Positions 46,218-54,265 of a stretch of DNA of 64,000 bases are shown here, one piece after another. The notes below the pieces were generated by a model. That model was not told the DNA's origin, did not search any database, and was given only the letters and a program-made list of their open reading frames with translations. Source of the stretch: Candidatus Manganitrophus sp. (lineage in GTDB: Bacteria; Nitrospirota; Nitrospiria; SBBL01; Manganitrophaceae); assembly GCA_028865235.1 (NCBI GenBank), contig CP114561.1:3058001-3122000 (forward strand). Reading direction: 5' to 3'. Both the position numbers and the translations under genes were made by a program. How positions within the stretch are numbered: position 1 is the stretch's first letter; the number at the start of each line of letters is the position of its first letter.

Positions 46218-48191
46218 TCAAAAGAGATAAACCAGCCCCCCATGGCCGCAGGCCGATTGCGGATTGACCTGAAGGTTCGGCGCCGGGTCGTTATGGTTCT
46301 GGAAAGGCCCATGAAGGTGGACGAATGAGCAATCATCGGGCTCGGCCCAGACGGCGCCCGAGAGGTCGGTCAGAGGGTCCAACACCAGCAGCCCGTCGGG
46401 GTTGGGGGCGCCGGGGAGGGCGAAGGGGCCGTCCTCATGGCCGATCTCCGGGTTCACCACCTTCCATGCGACGGCGCCCAAGGGGGGAGGCTCTTCGAGG
46501 TCGGGGCGCTCGAATAAGAAAAGGAGTCCGCCATGTTTGCAAGGATCCTCGTCCGCCGAGTGTCCCTGAAAGGATCCCGCCAGATGAACGTAGGCGCAAT
46601 TCGCATTCGACACCTCCCAGAACGCCCCCGACGGCGGCTCCTGAGGGGCAAGGACCGTCAGGTTGTTCGGGTTTGGGGCGCCAGGAAGCGCGAACGGCCC
46701 GTCGGTATGGCCGGTTCCTTCATTGTAAGCGACCCATGCCGCCGCTTTGGTGGGGGTGGGATTGTGCGGCATGAAGAAGCCGGTCTTTTTCCCTTCGGCC
46801 GCCTTGCACTCGATCTGTACCATCAGAAAACGGACCGGAATGTTATTCCCTCCGTCCGGATCATGGACTACCAGCTGAATACCGAGAATGGTATTTCCCG
46901 CCTTTTCACATTTGTATTTCAGATTCTGCGCGTTTTTGCCGTTATCCGGACGGATCACCCTCAGTCGAGAAAATGGAGCTTCGGTCTGCAACCGTACATC
47001 CTGCGCTCCTTCCGGGGCGCGGGGGTCGCCCAAGGCGGGAGCCGAGACGATCCCCGGATTGCTGTCGTAAACGAAGATTTCAATCTCTTCGATCAAGGCG
47101 ACATCGAGCGCCTGATAGTTGATAAATTCTTCCCTGAGGGTTAAGGTAAACGTATCGCCGACCTGCTCGACCACCACGGGAGGATTCACCGTAAACTCGA
47201 ACGTGCCTCTGGCGTCCGTCCAGGTGGTTTTTCCCGAAGCGGTGTCGGGCCCCTGGCAGATCACCACCTTTTTAAACTTAAGGACGTAGCTCTGATTTTG
47301 ATTTACCGGAGTGTAAAGGCCGTTTGCGGCGAGCTCTTCGAACCGCACCTCGACGTTGTAAAATCCAAGACCCGCTTGCGTGCAGGTGTAGCTAAAAGTG
47401 TCCTCGCGGGTCCGGCTCTCCCCTAGGATGAGGTTCCCCAAGTTGATCCCTTTCTTAAACGTATCAATGTCCAAGTTTAATCTTGCCGCCGAATCGTCGG
47501 TCATGTTGAAGACCTTGTTCAAATTCTCATTGACATAGATGACGCGGGTCGCCCTGAGATCCGACTCCGCCTGATGCTTGACGGCCACTTTGATCGATAC
47601 GGTTGTGCCGACCTGAATGGGGGCGTCGGGGAGTCCGGAGATGGTGACAACGTCGTGGATCGTCGCCGCTTGGACCAGCTTTGAAAAATGGGCCAGCTCT
47701 CCGCTGAGGCTTGCTGTTTTTCCGTCTGCATCGACGGTCATCGCCAGATTGCCGAGCGGCTCGACCTGTCCATTCGCCGAGGTCAGGAGAACGGCGATTC
47801 CTTTCTCGACCGCTCCCGCCGCCGGCTGCGCCGGAGCATCGAGTTGGAGGCTGATCTGCGCCGGCGGGTTGAACTGCAGCCCGTCCGGTTTCAGCTCGTA
47901 GGCGCGTTCCGCAGCAATTCCGGCGAACTCTCCGGGGAGGGTGGCCGGATCGATCGATTCGATCGTGATCGTCTGTGTGTTCCCGAGCGCTCCAGCCGGG
48001 ATGGTCAGCGTGACCTTTCCATCCAGGGAGGTTATATTCCCGCCGTTCGGCCCGATGCTGGCGCTTGCGACGGCCGGGTTGCCGGCCCCGCCCCCGCCGC
48101 CGGAACTTCCCCCGCCGCATCCCGATACTTTCAGGCCGATCCCCATCACCAACAGGAGCCACGCCGCCCATCTCATCGCCCGAGCATTCAT
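46218..48191 (-). CDS. lipoprotein with ZU5-like domain and two C-terminal GHxDGPFALPGAPNP repeats
   Basis: 657 residues. Signal and lipobox KVSGC, Gly/Ser linker, and a ZU5-like sandwich (TSLDGKVTLTIPAGALGNTQTI, ELKPDGLQFNPPAQISL) paralogous to the gene at 43,971. The middle holds Ig-like strands with Cys pairs. The C-terminal 180 residues are two copies of an unfamiliar repeat: GH-x-DGPFALPGAPNP, SGA-x-W, C-x-(Y/F)-VHL-x-G-x-FQ-x-H, and C-x-HGGL. The conserved Cys and His suggest a metal site or disulphide. Surface function unknown. Confidence 0.8.
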   Translation of the reverse strand: MNARAMRWAAWLLLVMGIGLKVSGCGGGSSGGGGGAGNPAVASASIGPNGGNITSLDGKVTLTIPAGALGNTQTITIESIDPATLPGEFAGIAAERAYELKPDGLQFNPPAQISLQLDAPAQPAAGAVEKGIAVLLTSANGQVEPLGNLAMTVDADGKTASLSGELAHFSKLVQAATIHDVVTISGLPDAPIQVGTTVSIKVAVKHQAESDLRATRVIYVNENLNKVFNMTDDSAARLNLDIDTFKKGINLGNLILGESRTREDTFSYTCTQAGLGFYNVEVRFEELAANGLYTPVNQNQSYVLKFKKVVICQGPDTASGKTTWTDARGTFEFTVNPPVVVEQVGDTFTLTLREEFINYQALDVALIEEIEIFVYDSNPGIVSAPALGDPRAPEGAQDVRLQTEAPFSRLRVIRPDNGKNAQNLKYKCEKAGNTILGIQLVVHDPDGGNNIPVRFLMVQIECKAAEGKKTGFFMPHNPTPTKAAAWVAYNEGTGHTDGPFALPGAPNPNNLTVLAPQEPPSGAFWEVSNANCAYVHLAGSFQGHSADEDPCKHGGLLFLFERPDLEEPPPLGAVAWKVVNPEIGHEDGPFALPGAPNPDGLLVLDPLTDLSGAVWAEPDDCSFVHLHGPFQNHNDPAPNLQVNPQSACGHGGLVYLF

Positions 48192-48562
48192 CTATTTGTT
48201 CCTTATGTTGCCGCGTGACGACCCGGCTGCCGCGCGGTTGAAATGTTACTTAAGCTTCTCTCCATTATTTATTTCTAGGTAAATGAACCTGAGGATACGA
48301 AAGATGGCGTTATGGTGTCAAGATGAAAAAATGCGTAGGAGGAATATTAGAGAGGTTACCAAAAGATTCGACGCGAGCCGCGCCCGGGCGGTTCGATGAG
48401 GTTGGCTTGTCGTACTTGGGTGTGAGTATTGCTTTGGAATTCCCTCCATGGGGTTGATTGATTCCTCCTCCCTTGGAATGTTAACTTAGTAGTATCGATA
48501 TGCGTGTGTCTGCATTCCGGCTTCAGGCGGTTTGGGACACTTAATTACCAAAGGAGGAACCA
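48192..48562. other. intergenic region, long leader of the cold-shock gene
   Basis: About 370 bases between divergent genes with no ORF. A leader of this length would suit the temperature-sensitive 5' UTR typical of csp mRNAs; no specific structure was resolved. Confidence 0.4.
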
Positions 48563-48775
48563 ATGGCAAAGGGACGTGTAAAATGGTTTAGCCGCGAAAA
48601 GGGGTATGGCTTTATTTCTCAAGAGGACGGTGAGGACGTTTTCGTCCATCACACCGGGCTCAGCGGCGAGGGTTACCAGAATCTCGAAGAAGGGGAAGAG
48701 GTCGAGTTCGACGTGACCCAAGGGGTGAAGGGCCTTCAAGCAACAAACGTCCGGCGGATCTCAAAAGCCGCCTGA
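48563..48775 (+). CDS. csp: cold-shock domain protein (CspA family)
   Basis: 70 residues, the family length, behind AAAGGAGG. RNP1 (KGYGFIS) and RNP2 (DVFVHHTGL) are intact, after the usual KGRVKWFSREKG start. A single-stranded nucleic-acid-binding RNA chaperone in the cytosol. Confidence 0.95.
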   Translation: MAKGRVKWFSREKGYGFISQEDGEDVFVHHTGLSGEGYQNLEEGEEVEFDVTQGVKGLQATNVRRISKAA

Positions 48776-48929
48776 TGCGCGGGGCTTCGGTCCTGTTCGG
48801 AGCGTGGGGGATGTCACCTTCATCCTCGGCGACGATCAGGGCCGCGCCCCCGCCAACGGCCGGCCGAGATTCAGAGCCGTTGGATCGATCGGTTTAAGAC
48901 TCTTCTTCTCCGATCTGTTCGGCGACCTG

Positions 48930-49280
48930 TTAACGCCCTTTCGGCTGCCACAGTCCCAAAAGTGCGCCGGTCGGATCGGCAATGACGCTGAACCAGCCGG
49001 TCATCGGGACTTCGGTCACCTCTTTTATAATCTTTGCTCCCAGTGATTCCGCCTTCTTCGTTGCGGCATGAATATCCTCCACCTGAACGTAGGGACGCCA
49101 AGCGGGAGAATGGTCGGAATCGACACACATCCCTCCCGCCGTTCCTTCGCCGACATTCACCATCGTGTACCCGAAACCGGGGATATCATGAAGCTTCCAA
49201 TCGAAGAGGGCGCTGTAAAACTGCTTCACCGTTTTGAGATCGGTGGTATGCAATTCGACATGGACAAAGGGGTTTCCCAT
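48930..49280 (-). CDS. VOC-superfamily (glyoxalase-like) protein
   Basis: 116 residues. One beta-alpha-beta-beta-beta pair module is complete: FVHVELHTTDLKTVKQFYSALFDWKL, YVQVEDIHAATKKAESLGAKI, and FSVIADPTGALLGLWQPK. His and Glu-like metal ligands of true glyoxalase I are only partly present, so the function could be binding rather than isomerisation. Confidence 0.85.
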   Translation of the reverse strand: MGNPFVHVELHTTDLKTVKQFYSALFDWKLHDIPGFGYTMVNVGEGTAGGMCVDSDHSPAWRPYVQVEDIHAATKKAESLGAKIIKEVTEVPMTGWFSVIADPTGALLGLWQPKGR

Positions 49281-49307
49281 TCAAGTCTCCTATTTTGTGC
49301 TCGGTGT

Positions 49308-49706
49308 TTAACAAATTTTTGCAAGGCATCGCCGAAGCGACGCCATAAAAGAGCCACGCTCCCGAACGAGATCCCACCTTCGTCGGGTAAAGAGGGCGGG
49401 GGGCTTCTCTTTCCGAGGGGATTCTAATAGCGGATAGGTCAGGCCCCTGCGCAGGCGAAGGATCACCTCCAGCCGTTTTGCCGCCTCCCGGGTGTGGCAT
49501 TCGTCGCAAACGGCGCCCCATCGGGAGTCGTAATAGAGGACGTTGGGAGGCCGCCGGCAGCGCCGGCAGCGATCGCCGAGGAATTGGAAACGATTGTTCC
49601 GGGTGCGATAGAACTGAACCACGGGAGAGCCCCCTGGAGGGGTCTCCATCTTATGAATCAGATGATGACCGAGGATCTTCTCCAAATCGGATTTCTCTTC
49701 GCTCAT
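49308..49706 (-). CDS. zinc-ribbon protein of unknown function
   Basis: 132 residues. A CRRCRRPP...CDECH four-Cys zinc ribbon occupies the middle (about 48-72). The N-terminus is helical, and the C-terminus is Arg-rich (RLRRGL, TRRRW). The family is not recognised; nucleic-acid binding is likely from the basic composition. Confidence 0.6.
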   Translation of the reverse strand: MSEEKSDLEKILGHHLIHKMETPPGGSPVVQFYRTRNNRFQFLGDRCRRCRRPPNVLYYDSRWGAVCDECHTREAAKRLEVILRLRRGLTYPLLESPRKEKPPALFTRRRWDLVRERGSFMASLRRCLAKIC

Positions 49707-50118
49707 CGCTTCCTCCTATGCAAAGCCTATGCAAAGCGACCGCCGGTCAGGCGCGGTGCTCCCACGATTTGATTCAGGAAATTCGCCATCGCACCGCTCA
49801 GGGTTCCGGACGGTGACGAAGGCGGTCTCGGCCTACTTCGCGAATCAACAACTCGGCGGGGAGCGGGCCGTCGAAGGCACCGTGGCAACGGCTGTTAAAA
49901 CAGTCTATCGAGGTAGTGTGAATTTTGGATCAATTCTTGATAAAGGAGTTGTAAATTTTGTGCGCTGGGGGAGGGCCTGACGGAAATCTTATTCGGTTGC
50001 GCGCTTATGCGGTGCAGGATAAGTTGAGAACCTCGTTTTGCTAAGGGAGCATTCCAAATCCAGTATCAGTATAGGTACTTGTCGGGGGCTCGGGTGCGGA
50101 CGATCCAGGAGGCGCAGG
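49707..50118. other. intergenic region, no supported gene
   Basis: A frame at 49,729-49,980 (83 residues) lacks a ribosome site and family resemblance and is not called. Nothing else seen. Confidence 0.4.
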
Positions 50119-51207
50119 TTACATTCCCTTTGTTTTTTTTCGAATTAAAGTTGCGCGATCGTCTAAGGTCTTGGCTTCAGTCTCTCGCCCAGTTTGTTTC
50201 AGTATTCTAGAGAGACTCTCAAGAGGAAGAAGAATTTCAGGATGGTCAGGGCCGAGGAGGGTTTCCCTCAAAGCCAACAACTTTCTATAATTTAGTTCTG
50301 CCTTATCGTATCTTTTGTTCGCTTCGTGAATCACCGCGGCATTATTAAAAATATCATTCATTGTGGGATGAGACGGCCCCAAGGTCTTTTCGAAGATCTC
50401 TGCCGCACGAAGATAAAGGGGTTCTCCCTCTTTATTCCTTTTCTGATCAAAATAAACCATAGCAAGTCCGGCTAGGCTAAACGCTACGTCATACCCCTGA
50501 GGACCAAGGACTTTTTCCCTGATCGCAAGAGATCTTAACATTTCCTTTTCAGCCTCATCATATTTCTTTTGAAAAAGGTAAACCCATCCCAGATTTCCAA
50601 CAACAACTGCCGTCTTCGTATCTTCCGGTCCCAGGCTTTCCTCGTGGATACTCAAAGAGCGCTGTAAAACCTGTTCTGCTTCATAATATCTTCCTTGATC
50701 CTGATAGATTGAACCCAAGTTATTAAGGCTCATTGCGACTTCAATATTTCTAGATCCAAGGACCCTTTCCCGAATCATCAGTGCACGGATGGCCGGAGGT
50801 TCTGCTTCTCTATACTTTCTCTGATCGATGTACAAGAGAGAGAGATTATTTAAAGTCTTCGCGACATCGAGATGGTCCGGACCCAACATTCGTTCCCGAA
50901 TTGAAAGTGAGCGTCTTGTCTTCTCTATGCCCTCAGTATATTTCCCTGTCACACGGAAAAAAGGGAGCATGTCGCTGAGAATTGAGGCTGTAGTAAGATT
51001 GTCAGGACCAAATTCAGCGTCTGCGTTTTTGATAGCAGCCATATATTTCTTCTCGGCTAAGAAGTAGCGCCCTTGGCCAAGAAATTTTTCTGCTTCTTGT
51101 AAATCTTGCTGCCAATTTCCTCTAGTAGAGGGCAGGGTTGAACAGGCTGTTTGGGATACCAACATTATCAAAACGATGAAGATCTTGGACCGTTGCGAAA
51201 GAGTCAT
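50119..51207 (-). CDS. AT-rich TPR lipoprotein (kinesin-light-chain-like repeats)
   Basis: About 362 residues from ATG 51,207, with GGAG 8 bases upstream. The signal segment ends in TAC, so lipid anchoring is likely. Six KLC-type TPR units of 42 residues follow, each with the tell-tale RERxLGPDH/LGPxH-type link (SIRERMLGPDHLDVAKTLNNL and variants). Composition is AT-rich next to its GC-rich neighbours, and the REP at 51,279 lies upstream, so it was probably acquired with the HEPN gene. Confidence 0.75.
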   Translation of the reverse strand: MTLSQRSKIFIVLIMLVSQTACSTLPSTRGNWQQDLQEAEKFLGQGRYFLAEKKYMAAIKNADAEFGPDNLTTASILSDMLPFFRVTGKYTEGIEKTRRSLSIRERMLGPDHLDVAKTLNNLSLLYIDQRKYREAEPPAIRALMIRERVLGSRNIEVAMSLNNLGSIYQDQGRYYEAEQVLQRSLSIHEESLGPEDTKTAVVVGNLGWVYLFQKKYDEAEKEMLRSLAIREKVLGPQGYDVAFSLAGLAMVYFDQKRNKEGEPLYLRAAEIFEKTLGPSHPTMNDIFNNAAVIHEANKRYDKAELNYRKLLALRETLLGPDHPEILLPLESLSRILKQTGRETEAKTLDDRATLIRKKTKGM

Positions 51208-51278
51208 TTTTTGCTGCTCCAAAGTTTTCGAAGAAATCGCCTAGAAGGAGATGTTCATCGAGAGGATCATAACTCCGG

Positions 51279-51311
51279 CGGAAAATGAGTCATAAGCAGA
51301 TTTGACCCCCA
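51279..51311 (-). repeat. REP-like element of the 1-7 kb family, distant copy
   Basis: On the minus strand it reads GGGGGTCAAATCTGCT then TATGACTCAT, matching the array REPs. It lies between two AT-rich genes. Confidence 0.6.
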
Positions 51312-51317
51312 TGCTTT

Positions 51318-52430
51318 CTATTCTTCTCGGTCGAAATATGGAAATTTATATTCTCGTGCTGGGTCTCGATGTAATAATGCAAACGCAGTTTTCTCTTCGT
51401 CGTTCCATATCCCTCTTGTCGACCTTGCTGCAATCAAAAAATCTAGATATGAGATCACTTCACTTTTCGCCTTGAACCGTTGAGCCAAATGTGAGTACTC
51501 GCATAAACATACTAATGCGAGCGCTAGAGAAGTGTTGGCAATTGCGCTGCCACTTGGCTCCAAAGCTTTATGAACATAAAGATGTCGAGCCCGTAGCACG
51601 TCATTTCCTTTGTAATAATTGAAGTTAGTTTCTCCAATCAATGACAGAATGCGGCCTTTGATAGATTCAAATGAATCCCCTTGATTAGCAATCAGGATTT
51701 CAATTGCTGTAACAGCTCCAAGGTTTTGATTAGCTGGGTCTACACTATGCAAGGCATTCGAAAGACAGATCGCAGATTCTGTAATAGCACGATGCAATGA
51801 CTTCCCAAGTTGTCTATTTTGGTCTACTAATGAGGTCATTAAAGTACCAGTATAGCTATCACTAAGAAGGCTGAGTGTTTTGCGGGAAAGATAAATAATG
51901 GAATCACGTGACCTGATAGTTCGAGCGTTTCCAAAGCTGCCTCCTTGAAGGGAAAAGCTGCCGTCTTTTAGGCACATCATGGCCAGTGGTCTTGTACCTT
52001 CGCGGAGTTGCTCAACCATGCCGCACGTTTGCCAAGTTTTAGATTTTGCCAATATAGATAGAGCGAGAGCGGAAACGAGTTGTGAGGCGCGAAGTCTGGC
52101 CTTCTTATCTAAACCCATTGAACTGACGAAGTCTCCTTTGCCCTTAATTAACCTTCGAGGAGGTGAGGATCGACAAACCGCCATAAATGAGTGAAATTCT
52201 CCGTCGATACCTGCATGTTCCATTAAAAAAATAAGGCTTTTCTCGTGATCATGTTCAGGCGTTTTCTGCTCGTTTAGCTTAAGCGACAACACAATGTCCT
52301 TTATATGATTCTTCGATATGATTGTTGCATCTCCAAATAGAGGATCATTGAGGAGATCATTAACCGGACCTGTAACATCTATTCCCTTGAGGGGATAGAA
52401 AACCCACCAGAGTTCCATATTCTGTTCCAT
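51318..52430 (-). CDS. HEPN-like protein with RX4H motif
   Basis: 370 residues, AT-rich. The C-terminal all-alpha region (about 190-345) ends with RARHLYVHKAL, an R-x4-H motif like the catalytic loop of HEPN ribonucleases, followed by a long helix (ANTSLALALVCLCEYSHLAQRF). The middle IEILIANQGDSFESIKGRIL is typical of the Apea/ApeA-like HEPN layout. N-terminal 180 residues unknown. HEPN RNases act in antiphage defence and toxin systems. No partner gene is obvious; family by motif only. Confidence 0.55.
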   Translation of the reverse strand: MEQNMELWWVFYPLKGIDVTGPVNDLLNDPLFGDATIISKNHIKDIVLSLKLNEQKTPEHDHEKSLIFLMEHAGIDGEFHSFMAVCRSSPPRRLIKGKGDFVSSMGLDKKARLRASQLVSALALSILAKSKTWQTCGMVEQLREGTRPLAMMCLKDGSFSLQGGSFGNARTIRSRDSIIYLSRKTLSLLSDSYTGTLMTSLVDQNRQLGKSLHRAITESAICLSNALHSVDPANQNLGAVTAIEILIANQGDSFESIKGRILSLIGETNFNYYKGNDVLRARHLYVHKALEPSGSAIANTSLALALVCLCEYSHLAQRFKAKSEVISYLDFLIAARSTRGIWNDEEKTAFALLHRDPAREYKFPYFDREE

Positions 52431-52486
52431 TGATCCTCTACCCCACGTCCCAAGATTTAAGTGTTTATCCTCGTCCTCTAACTCGC

Positions 52487-53482
52487 TTAATCTGCCTCCT
52501 CCACCACCCCGCCCGTCTTCGCCAGATCCTCCATCTTAATCTTCTCCGGATTAAACTTCGCCAGCGCCTTGTTCATTCGCTCCAGCGTTTCGTTAAACGA
52601 GAGCGGCTCGGCGTCTTTGGGGCGGAAGCGGATCGGGTTGATTCGGGCGACGACGAAGCTGCGAAGGTAAGGGCTGGTCAGTCCGCGGGCTTTTAGAAGC
52701 TCGACCTGGCCGCTGACGGTCTCATCCAATCGTAGCAAGGTGTCGGCCCGTTCTTGACGGAGCGCCGTTGCGTCGCCGATCGGCTTCTTGATGAAGGTGT
52801 CGACGCGCCGCAGGATCGGATGATACGCCCCGCCGGAGAAACGGGGGCGCGCTTCGTAGCAGAAGCCGAGGGTGATCAGGGCCGCTTCTTCGAATTCGAG
52901 CTGATAGGTCTCCTCCGTGGCGTCGCCCAGGCCGGCCAGTTCCCGGTACATCCGGACCACTTCCAGCGCCCGCTCGCGAAGGTTGTGCGCCTTCTCGGTA
53001 TTCAGGGCCAGAATTTGATAGGCGACCGATGCTTCGGGCGCCACGATCGCGATGATGCTTTTGGCGCCGAGGGTCCGCATCGCCGAGAGCCGGTGATGGC
53101 CGTTGGGGGTCCAGTATTTCGCGATCCCCTCCTTGTCGATCCGAACGGTGATGATCGGGTCGAGGAAGCGGCCGATCTTACCGATCACCCGCTCCAATTT
53201 GAGGACATGCGTTTCGGAGAGATTGCGCTGATAGGGGGTCGGTTCCACTTTCTCGATCGGAAGCGCCGCCATGACCAGCCAATGGCCGCCGTAGGGCTCC
53301 CGGTAGATCGACAAGACCTTCCCGCCGTCGGCTTCGATCTGCTGATGGAGATCGATCACATTTCCCGGCGGTCGGGCAGCCAGCAGCTCGGTCGCCTCCA
53401 GCCCCACCGACACCCCCGCCGGCTTCCGCCGTTTTCGAACGGCGCCCGGCGCGCGCGGCTTCTTCGGTTTTTTCTCCGGCAT
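52487..53482 (-). CDS. ParB-like nuclease-domain protein
   Basis: 331 residues from ATG 53,482, behind AGAGGG. A basic N-terminal tail is followed by a ParB/Srx-fold domain: LPIEKVEPTPYQRNLSETHVLKLERVI, then PIITVRID, WTPNGHHRLSAMRTLGAKSI (the GHHR motif). No HTH segregation domain is evident and no parA neighbour exists, so it is a stand-alone ParB-like NTPase/nuclease family protein rather than the chromosomal ParB. Confidence 0.8.
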   Translation of the reverse strand: MPEKKPKKPRAPGAVRKRRKPAGVSVGLEATELLAARPPGNVIDLHQQIEADGGKVLSIYREPYGGHWLVMAALPIEKVEPTPYQRNLSETHVLKLERVIGKIGRFLDPIITVRIDKEGIAKYWTPNGHHRLSAMRTLGAKSIIAIVAPEASVAYQILALNTEKAHNLRERALEVVRMYRELAGLGDATEETYQLEFEEAALITLGFCYEARPRFSGGAYHPILRRVDTFIKKPIGDATALRQERADTLLRLDETVSGQVELLKARGLTSPYLRSFVVARINPIRFRPKDAEPLSFNETLERMNKALAKFNPEKIKMEDLAKTGGVVEEAD

Positions 53483-53728
53483 GAGAAATCCCTCTAAGGA
53501 GAATGGTCCTATCATAGCCAAGCCGGCATAAAAAGGGAAGTCCTGCCGGCTGAACAACAGGTAAGCGGTCGTACCTGCGAAGTGATTAATACAATGGAGG
53601 GCGGACCCCCTTCCTTCGAGTGGATTGATCGCCTGTGAGAGGCGCTGCTACGCTAGGTTTAATCATCGAAGGAGTCCTCAGAGGGGAGCCGCGATGATCC
53701 TGTGGAACGCAAGAGAAGGAGGTATGTG

Positions 53729-54103
53729 ATGAAATTTAAAATAATCGCAGTCAGCGTGATGGCAGTTCTCTTCTTGGTCTCCCCTGTTTATGCGCAAGGG
53801 GCCGTTGAGCAAGACAAAAAAGAACAGGGAGGTGCGATGCAAAACGGCGGCGCGGGCCAAGAGGAGGCCCCGGTCGTGGCCGAGGTGGTGATCATCGAAG
53901 TCCAAGAAAAACTAAATGACCAGGGATACGACGTCGGCGCTCCCAGCGGAAAATTGGATTCCGGCACGCAACAGGCGCTCCGCGACTTCCAGAAAGAAAA
54001 GGGGCTCCCGCAGACCGGACAGCCCGACGAGAAAACGAGGACCGCACTCGGCATTCAAGAAGACGATACCGGGATGGGGGGCCAGCAAGGAGGCAGCCAG
54101 TAA
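53729..54103 (+). CDS. exported short peptidoglycan-binding protein
   Basis: 124 residues from ATG 53,729, with AAGGAGG upstream. A signal peptide (IIAVSVMAVLFLVSPVYA) precedes a Gln/Gly linker and one PG_binding_1 domain (VQEKLNDQGYDVGAPSGKLDSGTQQALRDFQ). Short paralogue of 41,533-42,177, including a similar terminator. Confidence 0.85.
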   Translation: MKFKIIAVSVMAVLFLVSPVYAQGAVEQDKKEQGGAMQNGGAGQEEAPVVAEVVIIEVQEKLNDQGYDVGAPSGKLDSGTQQALRDFQKEKGLPQTGQPDEKTRTALGIQEDDTGMGGQQGGSQ

Positions 54104-54166
54104 TCGAAACAGCCGCAAGCACCCACTCCACCGGGCCAAATAGCGAACGCGCTCACGAACAGCGAA

Positions 54167-54201
54167 GGAGAGAAGGCTGAGGTTGGTTCAGCCTTCTCTC
54201 C
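54167..54201 (+). terminator. intrinsic terminator after the peptidoglycan-binding gene
   Basis: GGAGAGAAGGCTGA-GGTTGGT-TCAGCCTTCTCTCC, a perfect 14-bp stem. Similar in core to 42,231-42,270 behind its paralogue. Confidence 0.8.
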
Positions 54202-54265
54202 TCATGATGGTTTCGGCGGTTCAATGGACATAGAACGGAGAACTTACCGTTCGTCTTTCATTTAT

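Noticed and set aside
49729..49980. 83-residue frame
   Set aside because: No ribosome site, no family resemblance, mixed composition.
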